Below are positions 34,129 to 43,673 of a stretch of 54,318 nt of DNA, in pieces. The stretch is from the NCBI GenBank assembly GCA_024643545.1, contig JAHEMR010000037.1, forward strand, positions 1-54,318, read 5' to 3'. The stretch is from Crocinitomicaceae bacterium. GTDB lineage: Bacteria; Bacteroidota; Bacteroidia; Flavobacteriales_D; Crocinitomicaceae. Position 1 is the first letter of the stretch; the number at the start of each line of letters is the position of its first letter. The position numbers and the translations under genes were made by a program. The notes below the pieces were generated by a model. That model worked only from the letters and a program-made list of their open reading frames with translations. It had not been told where the DNA came from and did not search any database.

Positions 34129-35526
34129 TTATTCGGATAAATTTAGGAAATCGTGATCATCCAATAACTTTGGATTGATTTCAAAGATTGTTTTTGCTTT
34201 AACGGAATCTTTTTCCAAGCAATTATTGAATTTACGAATCGCTTCAGAACGTTGTCCAAGCATCCATTGCAAATTCACTTCTAGCACGTGAGCAATGCCA
34301 TTTTCTTTCTCACCTTCCAGATAGGACTGAAGTGTTCTATATGCATCTATTGGAGATTCACTGCTTAAAAATTCGATGTAATCAGAAAGGCATTCTTCAT
34401 CTGCGGGATTTAATTCCAATGATTTCTCATAATGAAATTTCGTCTCCTCTCTAAGGTCAAGCTTTTCGTAAGCACCAGCCAACACATGGTAGATGCCAGC
34501 GTTGTCCGGGTCAAAATCGAGTGCTTTTTGAATGAGTACAATCCCTTCTCTCGTGTGACCGAGTAGGTCCTCAACGATGCCAAGTCCTAACCAAGCTTCA
34601 GGAAGCATCGGTTCCATTTCAATGCTTTTTTTGTAGTAATGTTTGGACAAGTTGAATTCATTCAATTGTTCATACGCTTCACCGATATAACACATTGCCA
34701 TGGCGTCATCCCCATCGTGTTTTTGACACAATTCAAAATGTTCGATTGCTTTATGGTATTTCTCCAGGGACAAATACGAGTTTCCGATGTTAAAATGGGC
34801 TGGTCCAAATTCGTCATTAATCAGAATGGCATAATCATAAGCCCAAACAGCCTTTTCGAAATCTTCTAATTTACTGTATGCATTGCCTAAATTGTACCAA
34901 GCAGTTGCTGAATAGGGTTGCTCATCAATGAACTCTGAGTAAGCTTTTACCGCTTCTTCATTCTTTTCCATGACATCATAGCAACGACCCAATTCATATA
35001 AAGCACTTTCGTTGTATTTATTGACACGCAAAGCTTCCTTTAATACATCAATTGCTTCCGGATACATACGCATGCGTTGGAATTCTATCGAAATGTCCAA
35101 ATAAATGAAATCTGTTTCGTTGGGTTCCGAAACGTCTATGGCCAAATGAAAATACTTAATCGCGTTTTTGTGGTCCCTCAATTGAGAGTGCAACGAGGCT
35201 TTTGTTAAATATAATTCTGACGACGGTGCCATTGTTTTCTCAATCCCTTGGATCATTTCCAAGGCCTCGTTTAAGATACCTAGTCCACCAAGTGATTGCG
35301 CTTTACGCAGCTGAAAAAGTGGATTATACGCGAATTGATACATTCCTAATTCAGATGCAGCTTTTGCCTTTTGATATTGTCCTTGCACCAGGTAATGATC
35401 GATGATATTCTCGATTCGGTCACTGTCCATGAAATGCAATGTATTCCCTTGCAAGTGTGCTTCAAAGCGTTCAATATCTTCGATCAAACTGCCGTCTGCA
35501 AATTCTTCTTCGTCGTCATCGAACAT
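34129..35526 (-). CDS. TPR-repeat protein
   Basis: 465 aa without signal peptide. From ~45 to 430 there are about ten tetratricopeptide repeats, for example ESALYELGRCYDVMEKNEEA, TAWYNLGNAYSKLEDFEKAV, PAHFNIGNSYLSLEKYHKAI and AWLGLGIVEDLLGHTREGIV. The N-terminus is acidic (DDDEEEFADGSL). It is a cytoplasmic scaffold by appearance. First gene of the run TPR, ComA-like, WD40, FG-GAP; the gap to the ComA-like gene is 2 bp. Confidence 0.82.
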   Translation of the reverse strand: MFDDDEEEFADGSLIEDIERFEAHLQGNTLHFMDSDRIENIIDHYLVQGQYQKAKAASELGMYQFAYNPLFQLRKAQSLGGLGILNEALEMIQGIEKTMAPSSELYLTKASLHSQLRDHKNAIKYFHLAIDVSEPNETDFIYLDISIEFQRMRMYPEAIDVLKEALRVNKYNESALYELGRCYDVMEKNEEAVKAYSEFIDEQPYSATAWYNLGNAYSKLEDFEKAVWAYDYAILINDEFGPAHFNIGNSYLSLEKYHKAIEHFELCQKHDGDDAMAMCYIGEAYEQLNEFNLSKHYYKKSIEMEPMLPEAWLGLGIVEDLLGHTREGIVLIQKALDFDPDNAGIYHVLAGAYEKLDLREETKFHYEKSLELNPADEECLSDYIEFLSSESPIDAYRTLQSYLEGEKENGIAHVLEVNLQWMLGQRSEAIRKFNNCLEKDSVKAKTIFEINPKLLDDHDFLNLSE

Positions 35527-35754
35527 TCACTCAATTTTTAGTTAAAATTAACCCCTTTGAGCCTAAAATAAAAAGGAAACAAAGTGCAGTTTTCAACAAA
35601 TTGTCGATTTGTTAAAAACTCTTTTCATTTTAGAATTTAGAAAAAATGAGGAAAGTGTCCATTCTACACTTAGATAGCGCTAAGAATCTCATTATCAGAC
35701 AATCTGTAAATTACAGTGTTGCCGTTCGTAGAATTGTCGTGTTTTATTGAGAAT

Positions 35755-36708
35755 TTATAATAATTCCTCAATAATTCGATCCATGGAATAACCTTCTGCT
35801 TCAGCACGGTAATTACGGACAAGTCGGTGACGGAGAATTGCCTTCGCTACAGCTTTTACATCTTCGATGTCTGGAGAATATTTTCCTCTCAATGCCGCAT
35901 GGCATTTTGCCCCAACAATTAAATACTGTGAAGCGCGAGGACCTGCACCCCAAGTAATGTAATCTTTGGTTAATTGCGTAGCTTCTGGAGCGTTCACTCT
36001 GGTTTTTGCCACAAGTTTAACTGCATATTCTAACACATTATCAGCAACAGGAATGCGACGAACCAACTCTTGGTATTCCATGATTTGCTGTGCATTTAGT
36101 AATTTCTGAAGGCTGACTTTGTGATCAGAAGTCGTGGCTTTCACAATGGCCAATTCCTCTAAATAAGATGGGTAATCTACCCAAATATTGAACATGAATC
36201 GGTCCAATTGCGCTTCAGGTAGTGGATACGTTCCTTCTTGCTCAATTGGATTCTGCGTCGCTAATACAAAAAACGGCGCCGGTAAATCATATGTTTTTCC
36301 TGCCGCAGTAACACGGCGTTCTTGCATCGCTTCGAGCAATGCTGATTGCGTTTTTGGTGGGGTACGGTTAATCTCATCCGCAAGAATAATGTTCGAGAAC
36401 AATGGACCCGGAATGAATTTAAATTGCTTGCTTTCATCCAAAATTTCTGAACCAACGATGTCTGAAGGCATTAAATCTGGGGTAAACTGCACACGGTTAA
36501 ACGACAAACCCAATGTTTCTGCAATTGTATTAACTAATAAGGTTTTTGCCAAACCTGGCACACCTACAAGAAGGCAATGCGCCCGTGAAAATATGGCAAT
36601 TAACACTTGGTCAACAACATCATCTTGACCGATGATTACTTTGTGAATCTCATTTTTAAGTGCATGATAATCTACAACGAGTTGGTCAATTTTCTCTTTA
36701 TCCGTCAT
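35755..36708 (-). CDS. MoxR-family AAA+ ATPase
   Basis: 317 aa from the ATG at 36708 (MTDKEKIDQL...). An upstream in-frame ATG at 36792 would overlap the chaperone gene by 83 bp, so I prefer the later start, which directly follows that gene's stop. Walker A GVPGLAKTLL, Walker B IILADEINR, sensor 1 LATQNPIEQEGTYPLPEAQL, and sensor 2/arginine-finger regions are present. MoxR ATPases act as chaperones, usually with VWA-domain proteins encoded beside them; none is seen downstream here. Confidence 0.9.
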   Translation of the reverse strand: MTDKEKIDQLVVDYHALKNEIHKVIIGQDDVVDQVLIAIFSRAHCLLVGVPGLAKTLLVNTIAETLGLSFNRVQFTPDLMPSDIVGSEILDESKQFKFIPGPLFSNIILADEINRTPPKTQSALLEAMQERRVTAAGKTYDLPAPFFVLATQNPIEQEGTYPLPEAQLDRFMFNIWVDYPSYLEELAIVKATTSDHKVSLQKLLNAQQIMEYQELVRRIPVADNVLEYAVKLVAKTRVNAPEATQLTKDYITWGAGPRASQYLIVGAKCHAALRGKYSPDIEDVKAVAKAILRHRLVRNYRAEAEGYSMDRIIEELL

Positions 36709-36709
36709 G

Positions 36710-38068
36710 TTATTTTTCGTTTGTTTTTGTCCAATTGTTTCGGAAATCACATGATTCATATGATTGATCGATGCGAACGTAGGCATTTCCAATTTTACTA
36801 CCTACCCAATTGTCAATTGTTTTTTGTTTTTTGTCGTTTTCAGCTGCTAACTTAATCAAGGCATAGTCATCGTTCAAGTTGGCTTGATGCGCAGGGAAGC
36901 GCTCCGCTAAACGAACAATCCGAACTCCTTGCTTACGCTCATAAATATCGATGTACATACTTGGCTGTGTGATGTCACCTTTATTCAAGGCATCTGTCAA
37001 CAAGTAAATTTGCTGATCGACTTCGTTTAAATCTTCCATATCCCAGAGTGGATCACCTGAAATTGGATTGGTAATGACACCTCTATTTTGTTTCGTTAAT
37101 TCATCGTTTGAAAAACGCAAAACAGCTTCATCCCAAGTAATTCGGTTTTCTTTGAGCATAGCGAAACAAGAGTCAATTCTACTCGATGCTAGGCTGCTAC
37201 TTTCCGCATTAAATTCAGGCATGATCAAAATATGCGAAACCGTATAATCATTTCCTTTTCTCGAAATCAATTTTATAATGTGATAGCCGTAAGTGGTTTC
37301 AACGATTTCAGAAACTTCACCTGCATTTAATTTAAATAAACACTCCTCAAACTGAGGTACCATCATTCCTTTTGTCGCTGAAATTTTCCCACCTTGACTC
37401 GCACTCCCAGGATCTTGCGAGTGAATACGCGCCATCGTTTCAAAGTTCTTGCCTTTTGTCACAATCATATCTCGAATCTCCGCTAATTGATCATAGGCTC
37501 TTTTCTTATCCTCTTTGGTAATTACAGGATATTGCACAATCTGCTGAAAACTCAATTTCATATTGATATATGGAATACTGTCTTTCGGTAGAGAATTAAA
37601 GTAATTAGATACTTCCTTTGGTGTCACGGATACCTCTGAAACGATTTTAGATTCCATTTCTTGTGCGAGTAAACGCTGCTTTATTTTTGAACGAAACTCC
37701 TCTTTGATTTGGGTTACGGATTTACCATAATATGCTTCTAATTTGTCACGTCCACCCATTTTGGATTCGAGAATACGCAGGCGGTTTTCCATTTCGTAAT
37801 CAACCGTTTCGTCTTTTATGACCAAACTGTCAAGCAAGGCCTGATTAATGAGTAATTCTTGAACCATAAGTTGTTCTAAAATTCCACATTCCATGGCAGG
37901 AGTAACCTTTGTTTGTCCTTGTTCTGCTTGAAGTAATTGCGCCTCTATGTCCGAAAGTAAAATAATATTGTCGCCCACCTGTGCTACAATTTTATTCACC
38001 ACTTTAGTAGGTTGAGCAAAACAATGAACACCCAAAAACAAGCAAATAAACAATGTGTATCTTTTCAT
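36710..38068 (-). CDS. Periplasmic PpiC/SurA-type peptidylprolyl isomerase
   Basis: 452 aa. Signal peptide LFICLFLGVHCFAQ. An N-terminal SurA-like chaperone region (~22-170) is followed by a parvulin domain (~170-270, DPGSASQGGKISATKGMMVP, then FEECLFKLNAGEVSEIVETT and YGYHIIKL) and a second, weaker parvulin-like region (~275-400). It probably helps fold outer-membrane and T9SS proteins in the periplasm. It lies 3 bp after the larger PpiC gene and one base before moxR, so the three form an operon. Confidence 0.88.
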   Translation of the reverse strand: MKRYTLFICLFLGVHCFAQPTKVVNKIVAQVGDNIILLSDIEAQLLQAEQGQTKVTPAMECGILEQLMVQELLINQALLDSLVIKDETVDYEMENRLRILESKMGGRDKLEAYYGKSVTQIKEEFRSKIKQRLLAQEMESKIVSEVSVTPKEVSNYFNSLPKDSIPYINMKLSFQQIVQYPVITKEDKKRAYDQLAEIRDMIVTKGKNFETMARIHSQDPGSASQGGKISATKGMMVPQFEECLFKLNAGEVSEIVETTYGYHIIKLISRKGNDYTVSHILIMPEFNAESSSLASSRIDSCFAMLKENRITWDEAVLRFSNDELTKQNRGVITNPISGDPLWDMEDLNEVDQQIYLLTDALNKGDITQPSMYIDIYERKQGVRIVRLAERFPAHQANLNDDYALIKLAAENDKKQKTIDNWVGSKIGNAYVRIDQSYESCDFRNNWTKTNEK

Positions 38069-38071
38069 TGC

Positions 38072-40036
38072 TTAGTTTCCAATTTGATAAAGCACATCTT
38101 TATTCACCTTAACTACATGTGAATTCCTTAGTGATTCCAACCAGGTTGCTTCCAAATAGTTTTGATAGTCAGAAGTAGCCATTCCTTTTGCTTCAGAGAA
38201 TTCTTTCAATCCTGGTTCTAAAACTGCTGCTACCTTCACTACGTAAAACTTCCCTTCAAATTCGTAAGGTTGATTTACTCCTTTTGAAAGATTTCGTCCA
38301 GCTAAGAAAGGTGTTTGAGCGATGTCAAATTTGTTCATTTTCACCTTTAGATTCAATTCTGAATCCTTATTAATGACATCCAAAACATGTTTAGAATTGA
38401 TGGTGTCATTTTTCAACATTCCTGATACATTTGCTGCTATGTCCTTATTCAAGCATTCGTAAACGGTTGCATCTAAACGCTTTTGCCACGTGTATTTGGT
38501 TTGATTTGCCATGAAATACGCACGCAATCCCGCTGTATCTTTCACTGCTTTGTTCCAAACTCGGTCCTGCATAATTTCATAAAGGATAATTCCATCGTGG
38601 TATTCCTTTAACAATGCACGGTATTCTGGATATTTCGTTGGTAACATCGCCTCTTCGTATTCCAAAATAGCTGCTTTTTCCCAACTTTTATATTGTTTTG
38701 CCACGACAATTTTATTTTCATCGCGTTTCACTCCTCGGTAGTTTTTCTCTAAATATTTTGCAAACTCCTGTTGTGTAAATGCTGCTGTTTCTCCATTCAA
38801 TTCAAACAATACTTTATTTGACTTCAATTTTCCATCTGCAGTCCATTTTCCAAGGTAATAAGTTGAATCCAATTTATCATTGAACCATTTCAAGTTTTTG
38901 TCACCCTTGTAGGCATAATGGTAGTTCTTTTTCAATTTTGAGACAAAAGCATCCTGTGTTTTTTTAGATCGCTCATCTTTATTCACCTTCGTTTGCAATT
39001 CTTTTTTCATGCTTTCAAAAGAAGGAACCTCTTTCCACTCAATTAATTTAATGATGTGGTATCCAAAATCAGTTTTAACCGGCTTACTATATTGACCTAC
39101 TTCTTTTAATGCAAATGCCGCGTCTTCGAAGGCTGGAACCATGCGTTGAGTTGTTCCAGAACCAAAAGCTGGCAACTCCCCATTTTTTTTCACGGAATTC
39201 GCGTCGTCTGAATGCAAGGAAACGAGCGTTTCCCATTTTTCTCCTGCTACAAGTTTGTCATATATTTCATTGATTTTTTTCTCTGCATTTGCTTTCGCTT
39301 CAGCTGTCGCATCCTTTCCTGTTGATACCATAATATGCGCAACACGGATTGTACCTCGGGATGGACGCTTATCGGTTACTTTTACAATGTGGTACCCGTA
39401 ACGTGTTCTGAACGGATCAGAAACTTGACCAACTGGTGTCGTATATGCTTTTTCTTCGAAAGGATAGACCATTTGAAATGCCGTAAAGAATCCAAGGTCT
39501 CCACCATTAGATGCTGCAGATGGATCTTCAGAACCGTTTTTCATTTTCGCTACAGAAGCGAAATCTTCTCCTTTTTCAATTCTCGCTTTCAAGGCTATAA
39601 TTTTGTTGTAGGCAGCAAGCGTGTCTTTTGGACTCGCATTTGCATCCACACGAATTAACATGTGCGATGCGCGAACCTCATTTTTAATGCGGTCATATGC
39701 TTGAGCAACCATCGCTTGATTCTCAACAGAATCAATTAAATACGGCAAGGCTAATTGTTTGCGGTATCCATCTAGTTCCTTTCTTAACTTTGGAATGGTA
39801 TCGTAACCCAATTTTTCAGCTTCCGCTACCTTTAATTTGAATTTTGTGAACATTTCCACATATTCATCTAAAGAGGATTTGTCAAATTTAGGATCTGGAT
39901 TGTTTTTCAAGTAAATCTGTAAGAATTCACTTTTTGTGACTGGCTTGCCATCAATTTCCATCACCACTGGATCTTTTTGAGCAATTGCCCCCTGAATCCC
40001 CGTGAAAATCAACAATAAAACGATTATTTTTTTCAT
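38072..40036 (-). CDS. Large peptidylprolyl isomerase with two parvulin domains
   Basis: 654 aa. Signal peptide IIVLLLIFTGIQGAIAQ. Two PpiC domains: ~115-225 (VRASHMLIRVDANAS to YGYHIVKVTDKRPS) and ~228-335 (IRVAHIMVSTG to FGYHIIKLIEWK). The C-terminal ~300 residues are a helical chaperone-like extension with no catalytic motif. The N-terminal VMEIDGKPVTKSEFLQIYLK segment is the SurA_N-type start. Expected to act on outer-membrane protein folding. First of the PpiC, SurA-like, moxR run. Confidence 0.88.
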   Translation of the reverse strand: MKKIIVLLLIFTGIQGAIAQKDPVVMEIDGKPVTKSEFLQIYLKNNPDPKFDKSSLDEYVEMFTKFKLKVAEAEKLGYDTIPKLRKELDGYRKQLALPYLIDSVENQAMVAQAYDRIKNEVRASHMLIRVDANASPKDTLAAYNKIIALKARIEKGEDFASVAKMKNGSEDPSAASNGGDLGFFTAFQMVYPFEEKAYTTPVGQVSDPFRTRYGYHIVKVTDKRPSRGTIRVAHIMVSTGKDATAEAKANAEKKINEIYDKLVAGEKWETLVSLHSDDANSVKKNGELPAFGSGTTQRMVPAFEDAAFALKEVGQYSKPVKTDFGYHIIKLIEWKEVPSFESMKKELQTKVNKDERSKKTQDAFVSKLKKNYHYAYKGDKNLKWFNDKLDSTYYLGKWTADGKLKSNKVLFELNGETAAFTQQEFAKYLEKNYRGVKRDENKIVVAKQYKSWEKAAILEYEEAMLPTKYPEYRALLKEYHDGIILYEIMQDRVWNKAVKDTAGLRAYFMANQTKYTWQKRLDATVYECLNKDIAANVSGMLKNDTINSKHVLDVINKDSELNLKVKMNKFDIAQTPFLAGRNLSKGVNQPYEFEGKFYVVKVAAVLEPGLKEFSEAKGMATSDYQNYLEATWLESLRNSHVVKVNKDVLYQIGN

Positions 40037-40089
40037 TGTACTTATTATTTTAATTTCAATTACTCCTTGCGAACGTAAATTTCGCTGAT

Positions 40090-41562
40090 TTATTTGATAC
40101 TATAATTTGGTGCCTCTCTCGTAATTGTAACATCGTGTGGATGTGATTCACGTACTCCTGCAGAAGTAATACGAACAAACCTAGCTCCTTGTAACTTTGA
40201 AATCGTTGGAGCACCACAATATCCCATTCCAGCTCGAAGTCCACCGATGATTTGGAACATCACTTCAATCAATTTTCCTCGGTATGGAACACGTCCTGAA
40301 ATTCCTTCAGGAACTAATTTTTTAATGTCATCTTCCGCATCCTGAAAATAGCGGTCTTTTGATCCTTTCTGCATGGCTTCGATGGATCCCATTCCACGGT
40401 ATGACTTGAATTTTCTTCCTTCGAAAATGATTGTTTCACCAGGGGATTCCTCCACTCCAGCAAACATAGAACCGAGCATGACGATATCTGCTCCAGCAGC
40501 AATTGCTTTTACGATATCACCAGTGTAACGAATTCCCCCATCCGCAATAACCGGAACACCTGTTCCAGCAATGGCTTGAGCAACTTCATTTACGGCAGTT
40601 AACTGAGGCACACCAACACCTGCAATAACACGTGTTGTACAAATGGATCCAGGTCCAATTCCTACTTTCACTGCATCTGCACCGGCTTCCACTAAATATT
40701 TCGCTGCTTCTGCCGTGGCAATGTTTCCAACAACAACATCCAATTCTGGAAATTTCGCTTTAACACTTTTTAATTGTTCAACAACTCCTTTGGTATGTCC
40801 ATGAGCGGTATCAATCACAATCGCATCTACACCCGCTTCTACTAAAGCTGTCACACGTTCCATTGTATCATGAGTCACACCTACAGCAGCTGCTACGCGC
40901 AATCTACCCAAAGAATCCTTACAAGAATAAGGATGTTCCTTTACTTTAATAATGTCTCGGTACGTAATCAGTCCGATTAGACGATTGTGCTCATCGACTA
41001 CAGGTAATTTTTCGATTCTATTTTGTTGCAAAATTACTTCTGCGGTGGTCAAATCGGTGGTTTCACCCGTTGTAATGATGTTTTCAGCTGTCATGATTTC
41101 TGCCACTGGACGCAACATGTTCTTTTCAAAGCGCAGATCACGGTTTGTTAGAATTCCTTTAAGCACTTTTTGCTCATTCACAACTGGAATTCCACCAATG
41201 CTGTTTTCCTTCATTAATTTAAGCGCATCTTGAACCAAGGCATTTTCCAATAAGGTAATTGGATCGATGATCATTCCACTTTCAGAACGTTTCACCTTGC
41301 GTACTTGCATTGCTTGTTGTTCAATAGTCATGTTTTTATGCACGACCCCTATTCCACCTTGTTGAGCAATGGCAATTGCCAATTCGGATTCCGTTACCGT
41401 ATCCATAGCTGCAGAAACAATTGGCGTATTTACGGTGATATTTCGGGTAAATTTACTTTTAAGGGAAACTTCACGTGGTAAAACTTCTGAATAGGCTGGC
41501 GCCAACAGAACATCATCGTAAGTTAATCCTTCAGAAATTTTTTGTAGGTTATCGAGAGACAT
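40090..41562 (-). CDS. guaB: Inosine-5'-monophosphate dehydrogenase
   Basis: 490 aa, full length. Catalytic Cys C308 in [11 protein letters not shown]. Two CBS domains span ~95-210. The flap RYFQ follows GSKD, and [10 protein letters not shown] and [20 protein letters not shown] are standard. It oxidises IMP to XMP, the committed step to GMP. It has its own likely promoter (TAAATTTG at 41594-41601) and is separated by 53 bp from the PpiC gene downstream. Confidence 0.97.
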   Translation of the reverse strand: MSLDNLQKISEGLTYDDVLLAPAYSEVLPREVSLKSKFTRNITVNTPIVSAAMDTVTESELAIAIAQQGGIGVVHKNMTIEQQAMQVRKVKRSESGMIIDPITLLENALVQDALKLMKENSIGGIPVVNEQKVLKGILTNRDLRFEKNMLRPVAEIMTAENIITTGETTDLTTAEVILQQNRIEKLPVVDEHNRLIGLITYRDIIKVKEHPYSCKDSLGRLRVAAAVGVTHDTMERVTALVEAGVDAIVIDTAHGHTKGVVEQLKSVKAKFPELDVVVGNIATAEAAKYLVEAGADAVKVGIGPGSICTTRVIAGVGVPQLTAVNEVAQAIAGTGVPVIADGGIRYTGDIVKAIAAGADIVMLGSMFAGVEESPGETIIFEGRKFKSYRGMGSIEAMQKGSKDRYFQDAEDDIKKLVPEGISGRVPYRGKLIEVMFQIIGGLRAGMGYCGAPTISKLQGARFVRITSAGVRESHPHDVTITREAPNYSIK

Positions 41563-41593
41563 GTGAACTTATTTTTTTTGTAATAAATTCTTG

Positions 41594-41601
41594 CAAATTT
41601 A
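41594..41601 (-). promoter_or_regulatory. Candidate -7 box (TAAATTTG) for guaB
   Basis: Exact TAnnTTTG match on the minus strand, 31 nt before the guaB ATG. Confidence 0.45.
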
Positions 41602-41708
41602 GTAATTAATCGGCAGGTTTTTCGTTTTAGCCGCAGTCAATTGTTAAATAATTCCTAATAAATGAGCAATTGGCACATTTTACTTAACCTTGTATTGAAA
41701 ACAGGCCT

Positions 41709-42326
41709 ATGAAGACTTTACCTTATCTTTTGTTTTTTGCACTTAGCGTTACTGCTTTTGGACAAAAAAACACCCAACTCATACAATTATCTGGGGTCGT
41801 GGTTACAGAGGAAGCAATTCCACTCCCCTATTCAACAGCTTATAATCGTTCGTTAAAGAAAGGAGTCGTTTCGGATTTCTATGGTTTCTTTACGTTAGTC
41901 ACGCAACCGGGTGACACGGTGTTTTTTTCTCGTGAAGGATTTCAAACTTCCCCGTTTATTGTTCCAGACACCTTAAAGGAAAATCGCTACAGCATCATTC
42001 ACATGCTTGTGCGCGACACCTTGGTATTACCAACCATTGTTGTTCATCCATGGCCAACTCGTTCACAATTTGCTGATTATTTTGTCAATATGACGCCATA
42101 TGAGGACGATGTGCGAAGAGCGCAAAAAGAGTTATCCGGAGAATCCCTCGCATTTGTTGCGGCTCGATTGGAATCGGATGCTTCTTTAGCTTCTGGAAAT
42201 GCGTACAACATGCGAAACACGCGTTTGTACACAAACGGTCAACTTCCTGTAAACAATTTATTGAATCCATATTCTTGGGCAAAATTGATCCAAGATTGGA
42301 AAGAAGGAAAATTAACAAGGCAATAA
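41709..42326 (+). CDS. Exported carboxypeptidase-like-domain protein
   Basis: 205 aa. Signal peptide LPYLLFFALSVTAFGQ. Residues ~27-115 form a carboxypeptidase-like regulatory beta-sandwich (LSGVVVTEEAIPLPYSTAYN, GVVSDFYGFFTLVTQPGDTV) like the N-domain of many TonB receptors, but no plug or barrel follows. The C-terminal ~80 residues are helical. Such stand-alone proteins are common in Bacteroidota and of unknown role. It is convergent with lhgO, with 9 bp between stop codons. Confidence 0.72.
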   Translation: MKTLPYLLFFALSVTAFGQKNTQLIQLSGVVVTEEAIPLPYSTAYNRSLKKGVVSDFYGFFTLVTQPGDTVFFSREGFQTSPFIVPDTLKENRYSIIHMLVRDTLVLPTIVVHPWPTRSQFADYFVNMTPYEDDVRRAQKELSGESLAFVAARLESDASLASGNAYNMRNTRLYTNGQLPVNNLLNPYSWAKLIQDWKEGKLTRQ

Positions 42327-42335
42327 GTCCAAGGA

Positions 42336-43547
42336 CTATTTCAAGTTAAATTGTTTTTCTGCCTCATCAGCGATGTATTGTCCAATCGCAAGGGAAGCCG
42401 TAGCTGCAGGTGAAGGCGCATTCAATACGTGAATGGATTTTCCATGGTACTCGATTCGGAAATCATCTCTTGTATCACCATCTTCCGCCAAGAGTAACGC
42501 ACGAACACCTGATCTTCCGGGATGAATATCGTCCATGGTTAAATCTGGAATCATTCGCTGCAAGGTTTTTAAGAATAATTTCTTCGAAAAAGCACGTCGG
42601 TATTCGTTGATTCCAAAACTCATGTTGTTGAAGAACAACTTCCATGTTCCTCCATATGTCAAGGCATCGTAGGTATCTTTCAATGAAAAATCTGTTTTCC
42701 CGTATCCTTCACGTTTAAAGGTAAATACCGCATTTGGACCACATTCAACTTCTCCATCTGTCATGCGTGTAAAATGCACACCAAGGAATGGGAAATCAGG
42801 ATTGGGTACGGGATAAATTAAGTTCTTTACTTTATGCTTTGCTTCCGGCGTCAATTCATAATAATCTCCTCTAAATCCAACGACTTGCTCCTTTAACTTA
42901 ACCCCATCTTTTCGCGCTAAACGATCTGCTTGCAATCCAGCACAGAAAACGAGGTGTTCTGCTTCAAATGCTCCTTTGGAGGTGTGAATAGTAGACATTA
43001 CCTCGCCTTTGTCAATGGAAATCACTTCCGTTTCGATGAAAAGTTTGCTTTCTACTTGCATGGACAAGGCGATCTCTACCATTTTGGCAGTCGCACCACG
43101 GAAATCAATGATTCCAGTACATGGAACCCATATTCCTCCGATGGATTTAACATGTGGTTCTATTTCTCGGACTTGATCTGCATTAATCATTTCAATTCCT
43201 TCGATTTTGTTTTCGAGTCCCGTTTTAAAGATACGTTCCATATTAGGAAGTTCGCTCGCATCAGTAGCAACAACAACTTTCCCGCATACATCGTGTTTGA
43301 TTCCGTGCTCTTTTGCAAAAGCCACTAATTCATGTCTTCCTTGAATGCAATTTCGCGCTTTTAAGGACCCTGGCTTGTAATAAAGACCAGAGTGTATAAC
43401 TCCAGAGTTATGTCCGGTTTGATGATCAGCTAACAGTGCTTCTTTTTCAAAAAGTGCAATTTTTAAATTTGGGTATTTGACTTGCAACTTGTAAAAAGTT
43501 GCTGCACCAACAATTCCCCCGCCAATAACTGCTATATCGAATTTCAT
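42336..43547 (-). CDS. lhgO: L-2-hydroxyglutarate oxidase
   Basis: 403 aa. FAD-binding Rossmann motif IAVIGGGIVGAATFYKL at the N-terminus; NSGVIHSGLYYKPGSLKA (~47-64) is characteristic of LhgO. The C-terminus carries HPGRSGVRALLL and HVLNAPSPAATASLAIG. It oxidises L-2-hydroxyglutarate to 2-oxoglutarate, passing electrons to the membrane quinone pool or to oxygen; it repairs a side product of central metabolism. A single gene with its own candidate promoter. Confidence 0.93.
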   Translation of the reverse strand: MKFDIAVIGGGIVGAATFYKLQVKYPNLKIALFEKEALLADHQTGHNSGVIHSGLYYKPGSLKARNCIQGRHELVAFAKEHGIKHDVCGKVVVATDASELPNMERIFKTGLENKIEGIEMINADQVREIEPHVKSIGGIWVPCTGIIDFRGATAKMVEIALSMQVESKLFIETEVISIDKGEVMSTIHTSKGAFEAEHLVFCAGLQADRLARKDGVKLKEQVVGFRGDYYELTPEAKHKVKNLIYPVPNPDFPFLGVHFTRMTDGEVECGPNAVFTFKREGYGKTDFSLKDTYDALTYGGTWKLFFNNMSFGINEYRRAFSKKLFLKTLQRMIPDLTMDDIHPGRSGVRALLLAEDGDTRDDFRIEYHGKSIHVLNAPSPAATASLAIGQYIADEAEKQFNLK

Positions 43548-43561
43548 TCTTTTGTTTTGAA

Positions 43562-43569
43562 CAAAATTA
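43562..43569 (-). promoter_or_regulatory. Candidate -7 box (TAATTTTG) for lhgO
   Basis: Exact TAnnTTTG match on the minus strand, 14 nt before the lhgO ATG. Confidence 0.45.
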
Positions 43570-43657
43570 GCAATTAAACGAACGCATCATCGCATTGAAA
43601 TCACATTTTGAACACCGAAAGCACGTTTAGAAGGTTTCCTTTCACAAAATAAGTCCT

Positions 43658-43665
43658 TAACTTTG
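43658..43665 (+). promoter_or_regulatory. Candidate -7 box (TAACTTTG) for mtaB
   Basis: Exact TAnnTTTG match ending 8 nt before the ATG at 43674, so the leader would be only a few nucleotides. Confidence 0.45.
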
Positions 43666-43673
43666 CACCCTCA

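Noticed and set aside
35527..35754. Possible small RNA or terminator in the 228-bp gap upstream of the TPR gene
   Set aside because: Only short AT-rich palindromes such as CTGTAAATTACAG are present; none has a stable stem or a T-run.
35709..35760. A VWA/DUF58 partner gene expected beside moxR
   Set aside because: No such gene follows; the next gene on that strand (TPR, ending at 34129) is not related, and the intergenic sequence shows no remnant.
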